Positions 26,871-35,692 of a stretch of 64,000 bases of DNA are shown one piece after another. A program made the position numbers and the translations under genes. Source of the stretch: Niallia nealsonii. Its GTDB lineage: Bacteria; Bacillota; Bacilli; Bacillales; Cytobacillaceae. A model generated the notes under the pieces. That model was not told the DNA's origin, made no database searches, and saw only the letters and a list, made by a program, of their open reading frames with translations. The DNA is taken from NCBI RefSeq assembly GCF_002835805.1, contig NZ_PISE01000013.1:47946-111945 (forward strand). The letters are read 5' to 3'. How positions within the stretch are numbered: position 1 is the stretch's first letter; each line of letters opens with the position of its first letter.

Positions 26871-27227
26871 TATTATCCCCTCGCAAAATAGCCATATGTT
26901 GTTTGTTAGCTGGCCAAAATGAAGCAATTATGTATTATAAGTAAAAGGCTGCTTATCCATATTATACAAGGAATTCAATAAAAAACCTTAATTTTATTTG
27001 AAAAAGGGAAAAAGGATACTGAAAATTTTGTAATATATCGCTCTCTTTTTTCATTATCTGTTTTCTAGTTTGTCATACAAACACCATTTTTACCCCGTCT
27101 TTTAGTTTTTTAAACCTAAAACTAAAAGATTTTCCAAAGATTATTATTTCTTGGACATGCAAAACAGTCCTCTTATTCACATAGTTATAAAGTATAGGCT
27201 AATGTCCTTTAATGTGGAGGTGAAACA
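26871..27227. other. fbp-sigK divergent spacer
   Basis: No ORF. TCTTTTAGTTTT (27098-27109) and AAAACTAAAAGA (27118-27129) form an exact 12-pair AT-rich hairpin upstream of sigK. A sigma-E promoter is expected here from B. subtilis knowledge. CATACAAA at 27075 is a possible -10, but I cannot place a -35 with confidence. Confidence 0.45.
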
Positions 27228-27941
27228 ATGTCTGGAATTTTATATTCGCTTGGAATTTTACTGAAAGAGTTAGTATTCCTTGTTTCTTATGTGAAGAATA
27301 ATGCCTTCCCACAGCCGTTGTCTGCAGCAGATGAAAAAAAATATTTGCGCTTAATGGCACAAGGAGATTCACATGCGAGGAATATGTTAATTGAACATAA
27401 CTTGCGTCTTGTTGCACATATTGTCAAAAAGTTTGAAAATACAGGGGAAGATTCTGAAGATTTAATTTCAATTGGTACTATTGGATTAATTAAAGGCATT
27501 GAAAGTTTTTCAGAAGGTAAGGGTACGAAGCTTGCGACATATGCAGCTAGATGTATTGAAAATGAAATCTTAATGCATTTGCGAGCATTAAAGAAAACGA
27601 AAAAAGATGTTTCCTTGCATGATCCAATTGGTCAGGATAAGGAGGGGAATGAGATTAGTCTTATCGATGTCTTAAAATCGGAATCCGAAGATGTTGTCAA
27701 CACGATTCAATTAAATATGGAATTGGAAAAAGTAAAAGAATATATCGATGTATTGGATGAAAGAGAAAAAGAAGTAATTGTCGGACGTTTTGGTCTAGAC
27801 TTGCAAAAAGAAAAAACACAGCGGGAGATAGCAAAAGAACTAGGTATATCAAGAAGTTATGTATCAAGAATCGAAAAAAGAGCATTGATGAAAATGTTCC
27901 ATGAATTTTACCGTGCTGAAAAAGAGAAGAAGAAAAAATAA
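27228..27941 (+). CDS. sigK: Late mother-cell sporulation sigma factor, pro-sigma-K
   Basis: Directs late coat and cortex gene expression in the mother cell. 237 residues in one uninterrupted frame, unlike B. subtilis, where the skin element splits it into spoIVCB and spoIIIC. The first about 20 residues ([20 protein letters not shown]) are the hydrophobic pro-sequence removed by SpoIVFB. Region 2 includes [19 protein letters not shown] and [17 protein letters not shown]. Region 4 includes [15 protein letters not shown] and the helix-turn-helix [23 protein letters not shown] follows GGAGGTG. A strong terminator follows. Confidence 0.97.
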   Translation: MSGILYSLGILLKELVFLVSYVKNNAFPQPLSAADEKKYLRLMAQGDSHARNMLIEHNLRLVAHIVKKFENTGEDSEDLISIGTIGLIKGIESFSEGKGTKLATYAARCIENEILMHLRALKKTKKDVSLHDPIGQDKEGNEISLIDVLKSESEDVVNTIQLNMELEKVKEYIDVLDEREKEVIVGRFGLDLQKEKTQREIAKELGISRSYVSRIEKRALMKMFHEFYRAEKEKKKK

Positions 27942-27986
27942 AACCAAAAAGGGCTCTCTGTAATCGAGTGCCCTTTTTGGTTTTAT
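27941..27986 (+). terminator. Terminator of sigK
   Basis: AAACCAAAAAGGGC pairs with GCCCTTTTTGGTTT, followed by TATCG; the T-rich 3' arm provides the U-tract. Confidence 0.88.
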
Positions 27987-28062
27987 CGTTCATGTAGATA
28001 GCGATTATTCTAGGCTAGTACTGCCTGTAATTTTCATTTGCATAAATAGTTGTTTATAGCAA

Positions 28063-28108
28063 AACTGTAGCCCAATTGTTAGATACACTTAACGATTGGG
28101 CCACAGTT
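28063..28108 (-). terminator. Terminator of melA
   Basis: AACTGTAGCCCAATTGTT pairs with AACGATTGGGCCACAGTT (two mismatches) and is followed on the minus strand by TTTTGC. Confidence 0.8.
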
Positions 28109-28131
28109 CAGATCAAGTTTTTTCTTTTTAT

Positions 28132-29457
28132 CTATGCAAATGAAATAGTTTTAGAGTCATTAAATTTAGGAATCCAATCCCCATGTGCTTCGATTAAGTC
28201 GTCACACATTGCAATAATATCGTCCATGGATAATTCTGCTGCTGTATGTGGGTCAAGCATGGCTGCTTGATAAAGATGCTCTTTTTTTCCAGTTGCAGCT
28301 GCTTCAATGGTCAGTAATTGTGTATTAATATTGGTCCGGTTAAGAGATGCTAGTTGTTCTGGAATATCCCCGACATAACAAGGTGTAATGCCGCTTCGAT
28401 CTGCTAAGCAAGGCACTTCAACAACAGCCTTTTCCGGCAAATTGCTGATAAGACGTCCTGTATTTAAAATATTTCCGCCAAATTTAAATGGATTATTTGT
28501 TTCAATTGCTTCAATAATCCGTGAACCATATTCATGAGAGCGGGTATGAGTCAGCTGTGCATTATTTACCATTTCATCCCGCATTTTTTCCCAGCGTTCA
28601 ATTTGTTCTACACAGCGGCGTGGATATTCATCTAATGGAATATTAAATTTTTCAATTAGTTCTGGATAGTTTCTTTTGATGAAATATGGATGGTATTCTG
28701 CATTATGTTCAGAGGATTCTGTTACATAGTAGCCGAATTTATCCATTAACTCAAAACGGACCATATCATCATGTTTGGTAAGTTGTTTTTCTTTTGCACG
28801 GCGTTTAATTTCTGGATATAAATCTTTGCCGTCTCGTTTAATTTCAAGAAGCCAAGCCATATGGTTAATTCCCGCAATTTTTTCTTCCACGCCTGTATGG
28901 TCCATTCCTAATGATTCGAACAAGTGTTCGCTGCAAACTTGAACACTATGGCATAAGCCGACTGTTTTGACATTTGTATAGCGCAGCATCGCACCAGTTA
29001 AAGCTGCCATTGGATTTGTATAATTCAAAAATAGAGCATCTGGACAAACTTCTTCGATATCTTTTGCAAAATCCCACATAACAGGAATAGTGCGCAAAGA
29101 ACGGAAAATCCCGCCAATTCCAATTGTATCGGCAATTGTTTGGCGAAGCCCATACTTTTTCGGTATGTCAAAATCAATGACAGTACTAGGTTTGTAGCCG
29201 CCAACTTGAATGGCATTAATGATATATTTTGCACCCCTTAAAGCTTCTTTCCGATCAGTGTATGCTTTTATCACAACATTTGCCTGCAAGCTTTGTTGTA
29301 AATTCTTTAGCATGTTTTCTGATTCCTTTAGACGCTGTTCATCAATATCAAATAAAGCGAATTCAAATCCTGCTAAAGCGGGAACAAACATGCAGTCTCC
29401 AAGAACATTTTTCGTAAAAACGGTACTTCCTGCCCCAATAAAGGTAATTTTGCTCAT
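28132..29457 (-). CDS. melA: Alpha-galactosidase, glycoside hydrolase family 4
   Basis: 441-residue GH4 enzyme using NAD+ and a divalent metal in an oxidation-elimination mechanism, cleaving alpha-galactosides such as melibiose and raffinose. The N-terminal Rossmann motif is KITFIGAGSTVFTKNVLGD (about 3-21). NAIQVGGYKPSTVIDFDIP, the metal-site YTNPMAALTGAML and CHSVQVC (about 168-174), and AGINHMAWLLEIKRDG (about 195-210) are GH4 hallmarks. Similarity to B. subtilis MelA is very high by eye. ATG follows AGGAGGAAAA. No sugar transporter is adjacent. A divergent AraC regulator and a cre-like site suggest induction plus catabolite repression. Confidence 0.93.
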   Translation of the reverse strand: MSKITFIGAGSTVFTKNVLGDCMFVPALAGFEFALFDIDEQRLKESENMLKNLQQSLQANVVIKAYTDRKEALRGAKYIINAIQVGGYKPSTVIDFDIPKKYGLRQTIADTIGIGGIFRSLRTIPVMWDFAKDIEEVCPDALFLNYTNPMAALTGAMLRYTNVKTVGLCHSVQVCSEHLFESLGMDHTGVEEKIAGINHMAWLLEIKRDGKDLYPEIKRRAKEKQLTKHDDMVRFELMDKFGYYVTESSEHNAEYHPYFIKRNYPELIEKFNIPLDEYPRRCVEQIERWEKMRDEMVNNAQLTHTRSHEYGSRIIEAIETNNPFKFGGNILNTGRLISNLPEKAVVEVPCLADRSGITPCYVGDIPEQLASLNRTNINTQLLTIEAAATGKKEHLYQAAMLDPHTAAELSMDDIIAMCDDLIEAHGDWIPKFNDSKTISFA

Positions 29458-29574
29458 CTTTTTTCCTCCTAGTTACTGAAATTGGCTAGATGCTTTATTG
29501 CTTAAGACAAAATTGCTTACTTCATTTAGATAGTTAGCATCTATTCAGAATTGTTTTTTCTTGATAAATTAATA

Positions 29575-29588
29575 ATAGAGCGCTTTCA
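29575..29588. promoter_or_regulatory. Candidate CcpA cre site in the melA/AraC intergenic region
   Basis: ATAGAGCGCTTTCA fits the cre consensus TGWNANCGNTNWCA at all fixed positions except the first two. Carbon catabolite repression of melA is expected for a secondary sugar gene. A separate inverted pair TAGATGC...GCATCTA (29489 to 29543) could bind the AraC protein. Confidence 0.4.
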
Positions 29589-29631
29589 AATTAATATCAA
29601 TGGTAAGTTACTGTGATTGGAGGGTAAGATA

Positions 29632-30537
29632 TTGTCTTTTATTCAAGAGGAAAATAATAGAGTGGGTTATGGCGTATATGGCTTTTATTTTCAAGATAGC
29701 ATCGGCAACGATTTAGCCAATATTTCGGTGCTTGGCAGGGAAGAAAAATTATTTGGCACAACATATGACTGGCATGGGTTAAAAAGGAAAGAGGTAGGCA
29801 AGTATGTCTTTCAATATACATTATCCGGAGAAGGCAGGCTTGAAATGGAGGGAAAAGATTATCGATTAGAAGCAGGTCAAGCGTTTGTTGTAGAGATTCC
29901 AAGCAACCACCGCTATTATCTCCCAAAGGACAGCAAACGTTGGGAGTTTGTTTTTATTACATTAGTTGGAAAAGAGGCAGCTAACTGCTGGAATATAATA
30001 CAAGAGAACTATGGTCCTGTGTTGAAGATTCCAGCAGATTCTAAGCTTATTCAGCTTTTACTAAAAATTTATCAGCATACGTATGAACAAAAAATTTCAG
30101 ATTCTTATCATGCTTCAGCAAAAGCGTATGAATTTATTATGGAATGCTATCGTTTTATTAAAAATATGGAAAAACCCAAAAAAGATTTTTCGCTGAACAT
30201 GACAAAAGCAATAATTTATATTCAAACACATTATCATGAACCAATTACACTTGATGAAATAGCGGTCATTTCTGGTTATTCTAAATATTATTTTATTAAG
30301 CAGTTTCAGCATCAGTTAAATATGACACCTGTCCAATACCTTACTAAAATACGCATCCAAAAAGCAGCAGAACTTCTAAGAACAACAGATTCTTCTATTA
30401 TAGAAATTGCAGATGCTGTCGGTTATGCCAATGCTAATTATTTCAATAAAGTGTTCCGTAAAGTGGTCGGTGTGTCTGCAGGAACATTTCGTGACAGCAA
30501 GGATGTAGCAGAAATTGATTATTTAATTATGGAATAA
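29632..30537 (+). CDS. AraC family transcriptional regulator, probable melA activator
   Basis: 301 residues from TTG 29632 (SFIQEENNRVGYGV), 7 bases after GGAGGG; the TTG 15 bases upstream lies in that site. The N-terminal cupin-like sugar-sensing domain (about 1-165) includes GRLEMEGKDYRLEAGQAFVVE. The C-terminal double helix-turn-helix (about 190-290) includes ITLDEIAVISGYSKYYFIKQF, split as two helices, and IIEIADAVGYANANYFNKVF ending in the classic FRKVVGVSAGTFR. Divergent from melA, so the likely role is alpha-galactoside-responsive activation. The effector is inferred. Confidence 0.88.
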   Translation: MSFIQEENNRVGYGVYGFYFQDSIGNDLANISVLGREEKLFGTTYDWHGLKRKEVGKYVFQYTLSGEGRLEMEGKDYRLEAGQAFVVEIPSNHRYYLPKDSKRWEFVFITLVGKEAANCWNIIQENYGPVLKIPADSKLIQLLLKIYQHTYEQKISDSYHASAKAYEFIMECYRFIKNMEKPKKDFSLNMTKAIIYIQTHYHEPITLDEIAVISGYSKYYFIKQFQHQLNMTPVQYLTKIRIQKAAELLRTTDSSIIEIADAVGYANANYFNKVFRKVVGVSAGTFRDSKDVAEIDYLIME

Positions 30538-30590
30538 TCGAATCCGATAGCCATTATGTATATTGTGTAAAAGAATGAAAAATAACAAAA

Positions 30591-30626
30591 GGGAGTTTCA
30601 CTTTATTGCTAAGTGGAAACTCCCTA
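30591..30626 (+). terminator. Hairpin between convergent araC-type gene and a small gene
   Basis: GGGAGTTTCACTT pairs with AAGTGGAAACTCCC (one bulge). The T-run is weak, and the site may serve both converging genes. Confidence 0.65.
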
Positions 30627-30661
30627 TTTACGAAAACAGGATGAATATGCAAGCTTTCTAT

Positions 30662-30979
30662 TTACTCATCCTCTGCGTATTTAATCGTTTGTGTATTGGA
30701 GGTTGCTTTTGTTTTAATCACTTCTCCATTTTTGTCTTTGTATATTTCATATTCCCGGTAAGTTTCTACTATGTAGCCATCTTCTTTAACAGTGGAATCT
30801 AGTTGATATTCTAATTCTGGTGCACCAAGGGATTCTGTTGATGTGCTTGCTTCTTCTGACTCGTCTGTCACTCCATAGTAGTAAACATACGGTTTATTAA
30901 TGAGGGCAGTCGGAGTTTCTATATAAGCAACTAATGCTACTAATAAAATCAGGATAAAAAAAATAGCGCTTTTTTTCAT
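30662..30979 (-). CDS. Unrecognised membrane-anchored extracellular protein
   Basis: 105 residues. It opens with a membrane helix or uncleaved signal (about 2-22, KKSAIFFILILLVALVAYI). The outside part has a Ser/Glu-rich linker (TDESEEASTSTESLG) and two short beta-like repeats (EYQLDSTVKEDGYIVETYRE; YEIYKDKNGEVIKTKATSN). No cysteine, so not a lipoprotein. AAGGAGGAA lies 12 bases before ATG. It has no recognised family and no partner, and converges on the AraC gene. Confidence 0.65.
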   Translation of the reverse strand: MKKSAIFFILILLVALVAYIETPTALINKPYVYYYGVTDESEEASTSTESLGAPELEYQLDSTVKEDGYIVETYREYEIYKDKNGEVIKTKATSNTQTIKYAEDE

Positions 30980-31163
30980 CGAAATGTTGATTCCTCCTTC
31001 TATACATCATATGCATGTCCGAAAAAGTTATTCGAGGGCAATCGGAAAAATTAAGAAAGAAAAAAGGGGAATTGCGGTAACTTTAGCAATATTTATCAAG
31101 TGAAGGCAAGTGTCCAAGCATTTTTCCTAATTTGCCATACTATATGATTAGGTGATGAATTAA

Positions 31164-31500
31164 ATGGTGGAAATTTTTATTGATCCAGGACATGGCGGTT
31201 CTGACGCAGGGGCAGTTAGCAATGGAATTCAAGAAAAAAATATTACTTTACAAATTGCCAAAAAAGTACAAGATATCCTTCAAGATGAATATTCAGATGT
31301 TTCCATGCCAATAATCTAGCAGATCAAGCGAAATCGAAGGGATTCGATACAACTATTGTTCAAAGCGAAAATTTATATAAAGTGCAAATAGGGGCATTTT
31401 CCAAAAAAAGCAATGCGGATGCTCTTGCGTCAAAAGCTAAATCAAGTGGTTTTGATACGATTATTATTCAACTGGTACTAACCAAACTGAAACAAATTAG
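31164..31500 (+). pseudogene. Broken N-acetylmuramoyl-L-alanine amidase with SPOR domain
   Basis: The first frame gives VEIFIDPGHGGSDAGAVSNG and IQEKNITLQIA, the start of an Amidase_3 domain with the zinc His (PGHGG) and Glu (IQEKN). It stops at 31317. In another frame 31310 on reads AKSKGFDTTIVQSENLYKVQ, then IGAFSKKSNADALASKAKSS, a SPOR peptidoglycan-binding repeat of the CwlC type. A third frame ends TNQTETN and TAG at 31498. Most of the catalytic domain (about 120 residues) between the two halves is deleted and at least two frameshifts exist. It was probably a mother-cell-lysis amidase such as CwlC. Confidence 0.8.
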
Positions 31501-31645
31501 CGCAATATTATCCTTATTTAAAGAGCAGGAAGGACCTTATTGACTGAAGTTTCATTTTAGAAAGGCAAATATGCTATACATAGAGAAAACGCCTATTCAT
31601 GTAGAAGAAAAGATGAATAGTTTATAATAGAGAGGAGGAATGTAA

Positions 31646-31876
31646 ATGGCTGCATACGGATATCCATATCAGACAATGCCAAGCGTGCCATTAGGAGCAC
31701 CAATTCCACAAGCAGCACCCCCACCGCCATTGCCTTCACAAGCAGGAGCACCATATGCTGCTCCCGTTGCTTACGGCATTGCAGGAGGAGCATGGTATGC
31801 GCTGCTGATTGTTCTATTTATTGTTATTTTAGTTTTTGGAAGCATATGGTGGTTTGGAAGCCAGTTTTATTGTTGA
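31646..31876 (+). CDS. Small Pro/Ala-rich sporulation protein, YjcZ-like C-terminus
   Basis: 76 residues, ATG after AGAGGAGGAATG. Residues 1-45 are rich in Pro, Ala, Gly and Tyr (AAYGYPYQTMPSVPLGAPIP, QAAPPPPLPSQAGAP), a spore-coat-like low-complexity segment. Residues 47-70 form one hydrophobic helix (WYALLIVLFIVILVFGSIWW) like the ALIVVLFILLIIVG tail of YjcZ-type sporulation proteins. It ends in cysteine. Probably a small membrane or coat protein made during sporulation; this is inferred from composition. A strong terminator follows. Confidence 0.65.
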   Translation: MAAYGYPYQTMPSVPLGAPIPQAAPPPPLPSQAGAPYAAPVAYGIAGGAWYALLIVLFIVILVFGSIWWFGSQFYC

Positions 31877-31910
31877 ATATATTTAGAAAAATAAATATAC
31901 GGTTCAGTAC

Positions 31911-31948
31911 AAACGCTTCTATTTTTTGACGTTATAGAAGCGTTTTTT
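31911..31948 (+). terminator. Terminator of the YjcZ-like gene
   Basis: AACGCTTCTAT pairs exactly with ATAGAAGCGTT, then six T. Confidence 0.92.
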
Positions 31949-32111
31949 ATCTTAACTGTCTAGAAGATTCCCCGAACTATAGTGTTGCTATTTTTGTGAA
32001 GGGGAAGTAAAGATGGCTTAATAAAGTGTGTCTTAGAAGAATATAGTAAAAAAATAGGGAAACATCAGGAATAAACCGATAATATAAAGGGAGAAATAGG
32101 AGGAGATCACG

Positions 32112-33905
32112 ATGACAAAAGATATATACTCAAAAATTTGGGATTTAGATGTATTTTATAAAGGTGGAAGCGATTCGAAAGAATTTTTGGAGCATCTGTT
32201 CCAAACTGGAGAACACATTAAGCAGTTTTCTAATAAAGTTCAAATGTATCAACCCTTCAATGGAAAAAATGATCAATCATTTGTACTAGAATTGATTAAG
32301 CTATATGAACGAATTGTCAAAAAAGTTAGACAAGCAGGTGCTTTTGTCAGCTGTCTAGAAGCACAAAATATAAAAGATAAGCAGGCTAATACTTTGAGAG
32401 GGAAAGTGATGGAGCTTAGTGCATCCTTTCAAAATGCTCTAACAATATTTGATGGGAAAATATCTGCTTATGATGACGAACAATGGAATAAACTTTTGCA
32501 GGGCGAGGGATTAACAGAATTAATTTTTGTGCTGACAGAAAGACGAATGCAAGCTAAAAACAAACTTGGAGAAGAAGAAGAAATGCTTATTAATAAATTG
32601 AGCATAGATGGTTATCATGGCTGGAGCCAAATGTATGATACAATCGTTAGTTCCATTCAAATTCCTCTCGAAGAAAATAACCAAACCTACTATTTATCTG
32701 TAGGGCAAGCTGCCAATAAATTTTCCGATTCTGATCGGAATGTTCGAAAAGCGGTTTTTTCTGCTTGGGAAAAAGCTTGGGAAGATAAAAGTGCATTAAT
32801 TGCCAAAACATTAAATCATCTATCAGGATTTCGCTTAAATGTTTATGAGAAAAGGGGCTGGCATAATATTTTAAAAGAACCTTTAGAGATGAACCGGATG
32901 CGGGAGAAAACATTGCAAACCATGTGGAAGGTAATATCCTCTAATAAAGAACCTTTTAAACGCTTTTTAGAGCGTAAGGCAAAATTATTAGGGGTAGAAA
33001 AATTAAACTGGTATGATTTAGATGCTCCTATTGGAAATGCCTTAGGAAAAATGAATTATCAAGAGGGAGCAGCATTTATTTTAAAACAATTTTCGTTATT
33101 TGGCGAAGAAATGAAAGCTTTTGCACAAAAAGCATTTACAGACAGATGGATTGAAGCGGAAGACAGAAAAGGAAAAAGACCAGGGGGGTTTCATACCTAT
33201 TTTCCTGAAAGTGGGCAGTCACGCATTTTTATGACTTATTCTGGCACAACAAGCAATGTGTCTACATTGGCGCATGAATTAGGACATGGCTTTCATACAT
33301 ATGCAATGAGGGATATTCATACATTAAACCGGAATTATGCAATGAATGTAGCAGAAACAGCGTCTACATTTGCAGAAACGATTGTATCAGATGCTGCTGT
33401 TAAAGCGGCTTCTAATAAACAAGAAAAGATTGTACTATTAGAAGGGAAAATTCAAAATTCTATTGCATTATTAATGAATATTCATGCCCGTTTTTTATTT
33501 GAAACAAATTTTTATGAAGAGCGTAAAAAAGGAATTGTCAGTGAAGTAAAATTAAACGAAATAATGGTGCAAGCACAAAAAGAGGCATATGGTGATGCAT
33601 TAAATACCTATCATCCCACTTTTTGGGCATCTAAACTGCATTTTTATATTACAGGTGTTCCATTTTATAATTTTCCTTATACATTTGGCTATTTATTTTC
33701 CCTTGGCATTTATGTACAGGCACAGAAAGATGGAATAGGCTATGAAAAAAAATATATGGCTTTATTAAAAGATACTGCGAGTATGACGGTAGAAGAACTA
33801 GCAAAAAAACATCTGGCTGTGAATTTAGCAGAAGAAGTATTTTGGCAAAATGCCATTCAATTATGCATAGACGATGTAGAAGAATTTTTAGAGTTAACAA
33901 AATAA
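32112..33905 (+). CDS. M3B family oligoendopeptidase (PepF-like)
   Basis: Zinc metallopeptidase of 597 residues that degrades short peptides in the cytoplasm. Gluzincin motif H-E-L-G-H-G-F-H at about 389-396 (TLAHELGHGFHTYAMRDIH), with the third zinc ligand Glu in NVAETASTFAETIVSD about 25 residues on. C-terminal FLFETNFYEERKKG and the FYNFPYTFGYLFSLGIYVQ segment are M3/PepF hallmarks. ATG lies after AGGAGGAG. No signal peptide. Monocistronic, ended by a bidirectional terminator shared with pssA. Several PepF-like paralogues exist in Bacillus, so I give no symbol. Confidence 0.92.
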   Translation: MTKDIYSKIWDLDVFYKGGSDSKEFLEHLFQTGEHIKQFSNKVQMYQPFNGKNDQSFVLELIKLYERIVKKVRQAGAFVSCLEAQNIKDKQANTLRGKVMELSASFQNALTIFDGKISAYDDEQWNKLLQGEGLTELIFVLTERRMQAKNKLGEEEEMLINKLSIDGYHGWSQMYDTIVSSIQIPLEENNQTYYLSVGQAANKFSDSDRNVRKAVFSAWEKAWEDKSALIAKTLNHLSGFRLNVYEKRGWHNILKEPLEMNRMREKTLQTMWKVISSNKEPFKRFLERKAKLLGVEKLNWYDLDAPIGNALGKMNYQEGAAFILKQFSLFGEEMKAFAQKAFTDRWIEAEDRKGKRPGGFHTYFPESGQSRIFMTYSGTTSNVSTLAHELGHGFHTYAMRDIHTLNRNYAMNVAETASTFAETIVSDAAVKAASNKQEKIVLLEGKIQNSIALLMNIHARFLFETNFYEERKKGIVSEVKLNEIMVQAQKEAYGDALNTYHPTFWASKLHFYITGVPFYNFPYTFGYLFSLGIYVQAQKDGIGYEKKYMALLKDTASMTVEELAKKHLAVNLAEEVFWQNAIQLCIDDVEEFLELTK

Positions 33906-33917
33906 TGGTGCGGCTAT

Positions 33918-33959
33918 AAAAAAATGCCTTTTGCTTCATCATGCAAAAGGCATTTTTTT
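33918..33959. terminator. Bidirectional terminator between the M3 peptidase and pssA
   Basis: AAAATGCCTTTTGC pairs exactly with GCAAAAGGCATTTT, with T-runs on both strands. It serves the two convergent genes. Confidence 0.93.
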
Positions 33960-33967
33960 AACTGAAA

Positions 33968-34507
33968 TTATATTTTTTTCCAACTGAAACTAGCGATCAT
34001 TAAAATAGAAAGTACAAGCATTAAAAGTAAGTAAAGGTGAGCGGGAATAAAACTAACTCCTAAACAAACAAATGTAAGAATGCAGCCTGCTGCAGTGATA
34101 GGCAGGCCGGTGAAGTAGCCGTTGTTTTCGGTAATATTAAATCTTGCTAAACGAAACGCCCCACAGCAAATATATAAAACGGTAAAAAAGGAACCAGGTG
34201 AACCTAAATCAAAGAGTATGCCTTGATATACTAAAACAGCTGGTGCTACACCAAAAGAGATAATGTCGCTCATTGAATCTAATTGTTTGCCTAATTCTGA
34301 TTCAATATTAAATTTTCTTGCTGCCATCCCATCTAATCTGTCTAAAAATGCGGCAATAAAAATCAATAATATACTTAGCGAGATATGGCCTTTAAAACTA
34401 GTTATAATAGAAAATCCGCCTAAACATAAGTTCATTAAAGTAAGGCAATTTGCCACTTGCGATTTAAATTTTTTTACAGTTTGATCTAAAGCATTGGGTA
34501 GAAACAT
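33968..34507 (-). CDS. pssA: CDP-diacylglycerol-serine O-phosphatidyltransferase
   Basis: Makes phosphatidylserine from CDP-diacylglycerol and serine at the membrane; Psd then decarboxylates it to phosphatidylethanolamine. The start chosen is ATG 34507 (MFLPNALDQTVKKF); the GTG nine bases upstream overlaps AGGAGTG. 179 residues. The CDP-alcohol phosphotransferase motif D-G-x2-A-R-x8-G-x3-D-x3-D is complete (LDGMAARKFNIESELGKQLD, then SMSD, near 58-82). About five to six membrane helices surround it. It is transcribed divergently from psd. Confidence 0.95.
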   Translation of the reverse strand: MFLPNALDQTVKKFKSQVANCLTLMNLCLGGFSIITSFKGHISLSILLIFIAAFLDRLDGMAARKFNIESELGKQLDSMSDIISFGVAPAVLVYQGILFDLGSPGSFFTVLYICCGAFRLARFNITENNGYFTGLPITAAGCILTFVCLGVSFIPAHLYLLLMLVLSILMIASFSWKKI

Positions 34508-34626
34508 TTTATTCACTCCTAGTATGAAAATCTTTCATACAACTTTTATTTATATAATAATATATAATTTTAAGGTAGTATATGATTGTTCGCAAAGAAA
34601 ATAATTTTTATGGAGGAATTGTTGGC

Positions 34627-35421
34627 TTGAAATCTTATCTATACAAATTTTTTATAGAACTAACAAATGGTAAATGGAGTTCTTATTTAATTATGAAATT
34701 TGCTCACTCTAAAGCAAGTTCTCTTATTATATCTTCGTTTGCAAGGGTATACAAAATAAATGTAGACGAAATGGAAAAAGATTTGACTTCCTACAATAAT
34801 CTTCATGAATTTTTCATTAGAAAATTGAAGAATGGAACGAGAAACAGCTTTTTTGGACAAACAGAAGTTATTAGTCCGGTGGATGCTATTATTGAAGATA
34901 TTGGAATAATTACAGGGAACAAAACGATTCATGTAAAAGACAAAGTATATTCCATTTCTGAAATGCTGGGAAATAAAGAAATGGTGGATAAATATACAGG
35001 AGGCACTTTTATTATTTTTTATTTAAGCCCAAGCCATTATCATCGTATCCATAGTCCTGTATCTGGGCGTGTGATCAAACGATGGACATTAGGGGGGAAA
35101 TCTTACCCTGTTAATAAATGGGGATTGAAATTTGGAAAAAGCCCCCTTGCCAAAAACTATCGGACAATCACGGAAGTTAAAACACAAGATAATCAACATA
35201 TTGCGATTGTAAAGGTAGGAGCAATGTTTATTAATTCCATTATACTTAGCCATCAAAAAGAAGAAGTGAAAAAAGGAGAAGAAATGGCTTATTTCTCATT
35301 TGGGTCTACTGTTATATTATTATTCGAAAAAGAAACTTTTAGAAGCAAAGACTTTCTTTCTACTCCATATCCAGTTAAAATAGGGGAAGTAATTGGGGAC
35401 CTTAGTGGAAAAAGTAAATAA
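34627..35421 (+). CDS. psd: Phosphatidylserine decarboxylase proenzyme
   Basis: Pyruvoyl enzyme that turns phosphatidylserine into phosphatidylethanolamine. The start chosen is TTG 34627 (KSYLYKFFIELTNGKWSSYL), 10 bases after GGAGG. This gives 264 residues like the B. subtilis protein, while 15 more upstream codons lack a ribosome site. Core motifs: VISPVDAIIEDIG (about 79-91), YLSPSHYHRIHSPVSGRV (about 132-149), and the self-cleavage site G-S-T in AYFSFGSTVILLFEKE (Ser about 232), which yields the alpha subunit with the pyruvoyl group. Its partner pssA is divergent, not in the same operon as in B. subtilis. Confidence 0.95.
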   Translation: MKSYLYKFFIELTNGKWSSYLIMKFAHSKASSLIISSFARVYKINVDEMEKDLTSYNNLHEFFIRKLKNGTRNSFFGQTEVISPVDAIIEDIGIITGNKTIHVKDKVYSISEMLGNKEMVDKYTGGTFIIFYLSPSHYHRIHSPVSGRVIKRWTLGGKSYPVNKWGLKFGKSPLAKNYRTITEVKTQDNQHIAIVKVGAMFINSIILSHQKEEVKKGEEMAYFSFGSTVILLFEKETFRSKDFLSTPYPVKIGEVIGDLSGKSK

Positions 35422-35428
35422 TAATGAT

Positions 35429-35453
35429 AAAAAGCCCATAATTTGGGCTTTTT
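35429..35453. terminator. Bidirectional terminator between psd and sda
   Basis: AAAAAGCCCA pairs exactly with TGGGCTTTTT around a 5-base loop. It serves both convergent genes and sits against the sda stop codon. Confidence 0.92.
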
Positions 35454-35454
35454 A

Positions 35455-35595
35455 TTAGGATGACACTTTTATTTTATTAGTTAATGAACGTCGGTGAATC
35501 TCTGTTTCAATGAGACGTATAAATTCAGAGCTGAGTTTAAGCTCTCTTGCTTTATGATAAGACTCAATTAACAATTCATCTGACAGTTTACGCAT
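35455..35595 (-). CDS. sda: Sporulation checkpoint inhibitor Sda
   Basis: 46 residues, the exact length of B. subtilis Sda, and below the usual ORF cutoff. It reads [20 protein letters not shown] then [18 protein letters not shown], an antiparallel helical hairpin. Sda binds the dimerization domain of KinA/KinB and blocks phosphorelay signalling when replication is perturbed, so cells do not sporulate with damaged or replicating chromosomes. GGAGGTGAG lies about 9 bases before ATG. Upstream is a DnaA-box cluster, matching the known DnaA-dependent transcription of sda. Confidence 0.94.
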   Translation of the reverse strand: MRKLSDELLIESYHKARELKLSSEFIRLIETEIHRRSLTNKIKVSS

Positions 35596-35692
35596 GTCAG
35601 AACTCACCTCCATTCACTAAGCTCATTGTTAGATAGCTTGTTTTTCTATATCATTACTTTAACAAAAATAAACAGTAAGAACAACTGTTCGG

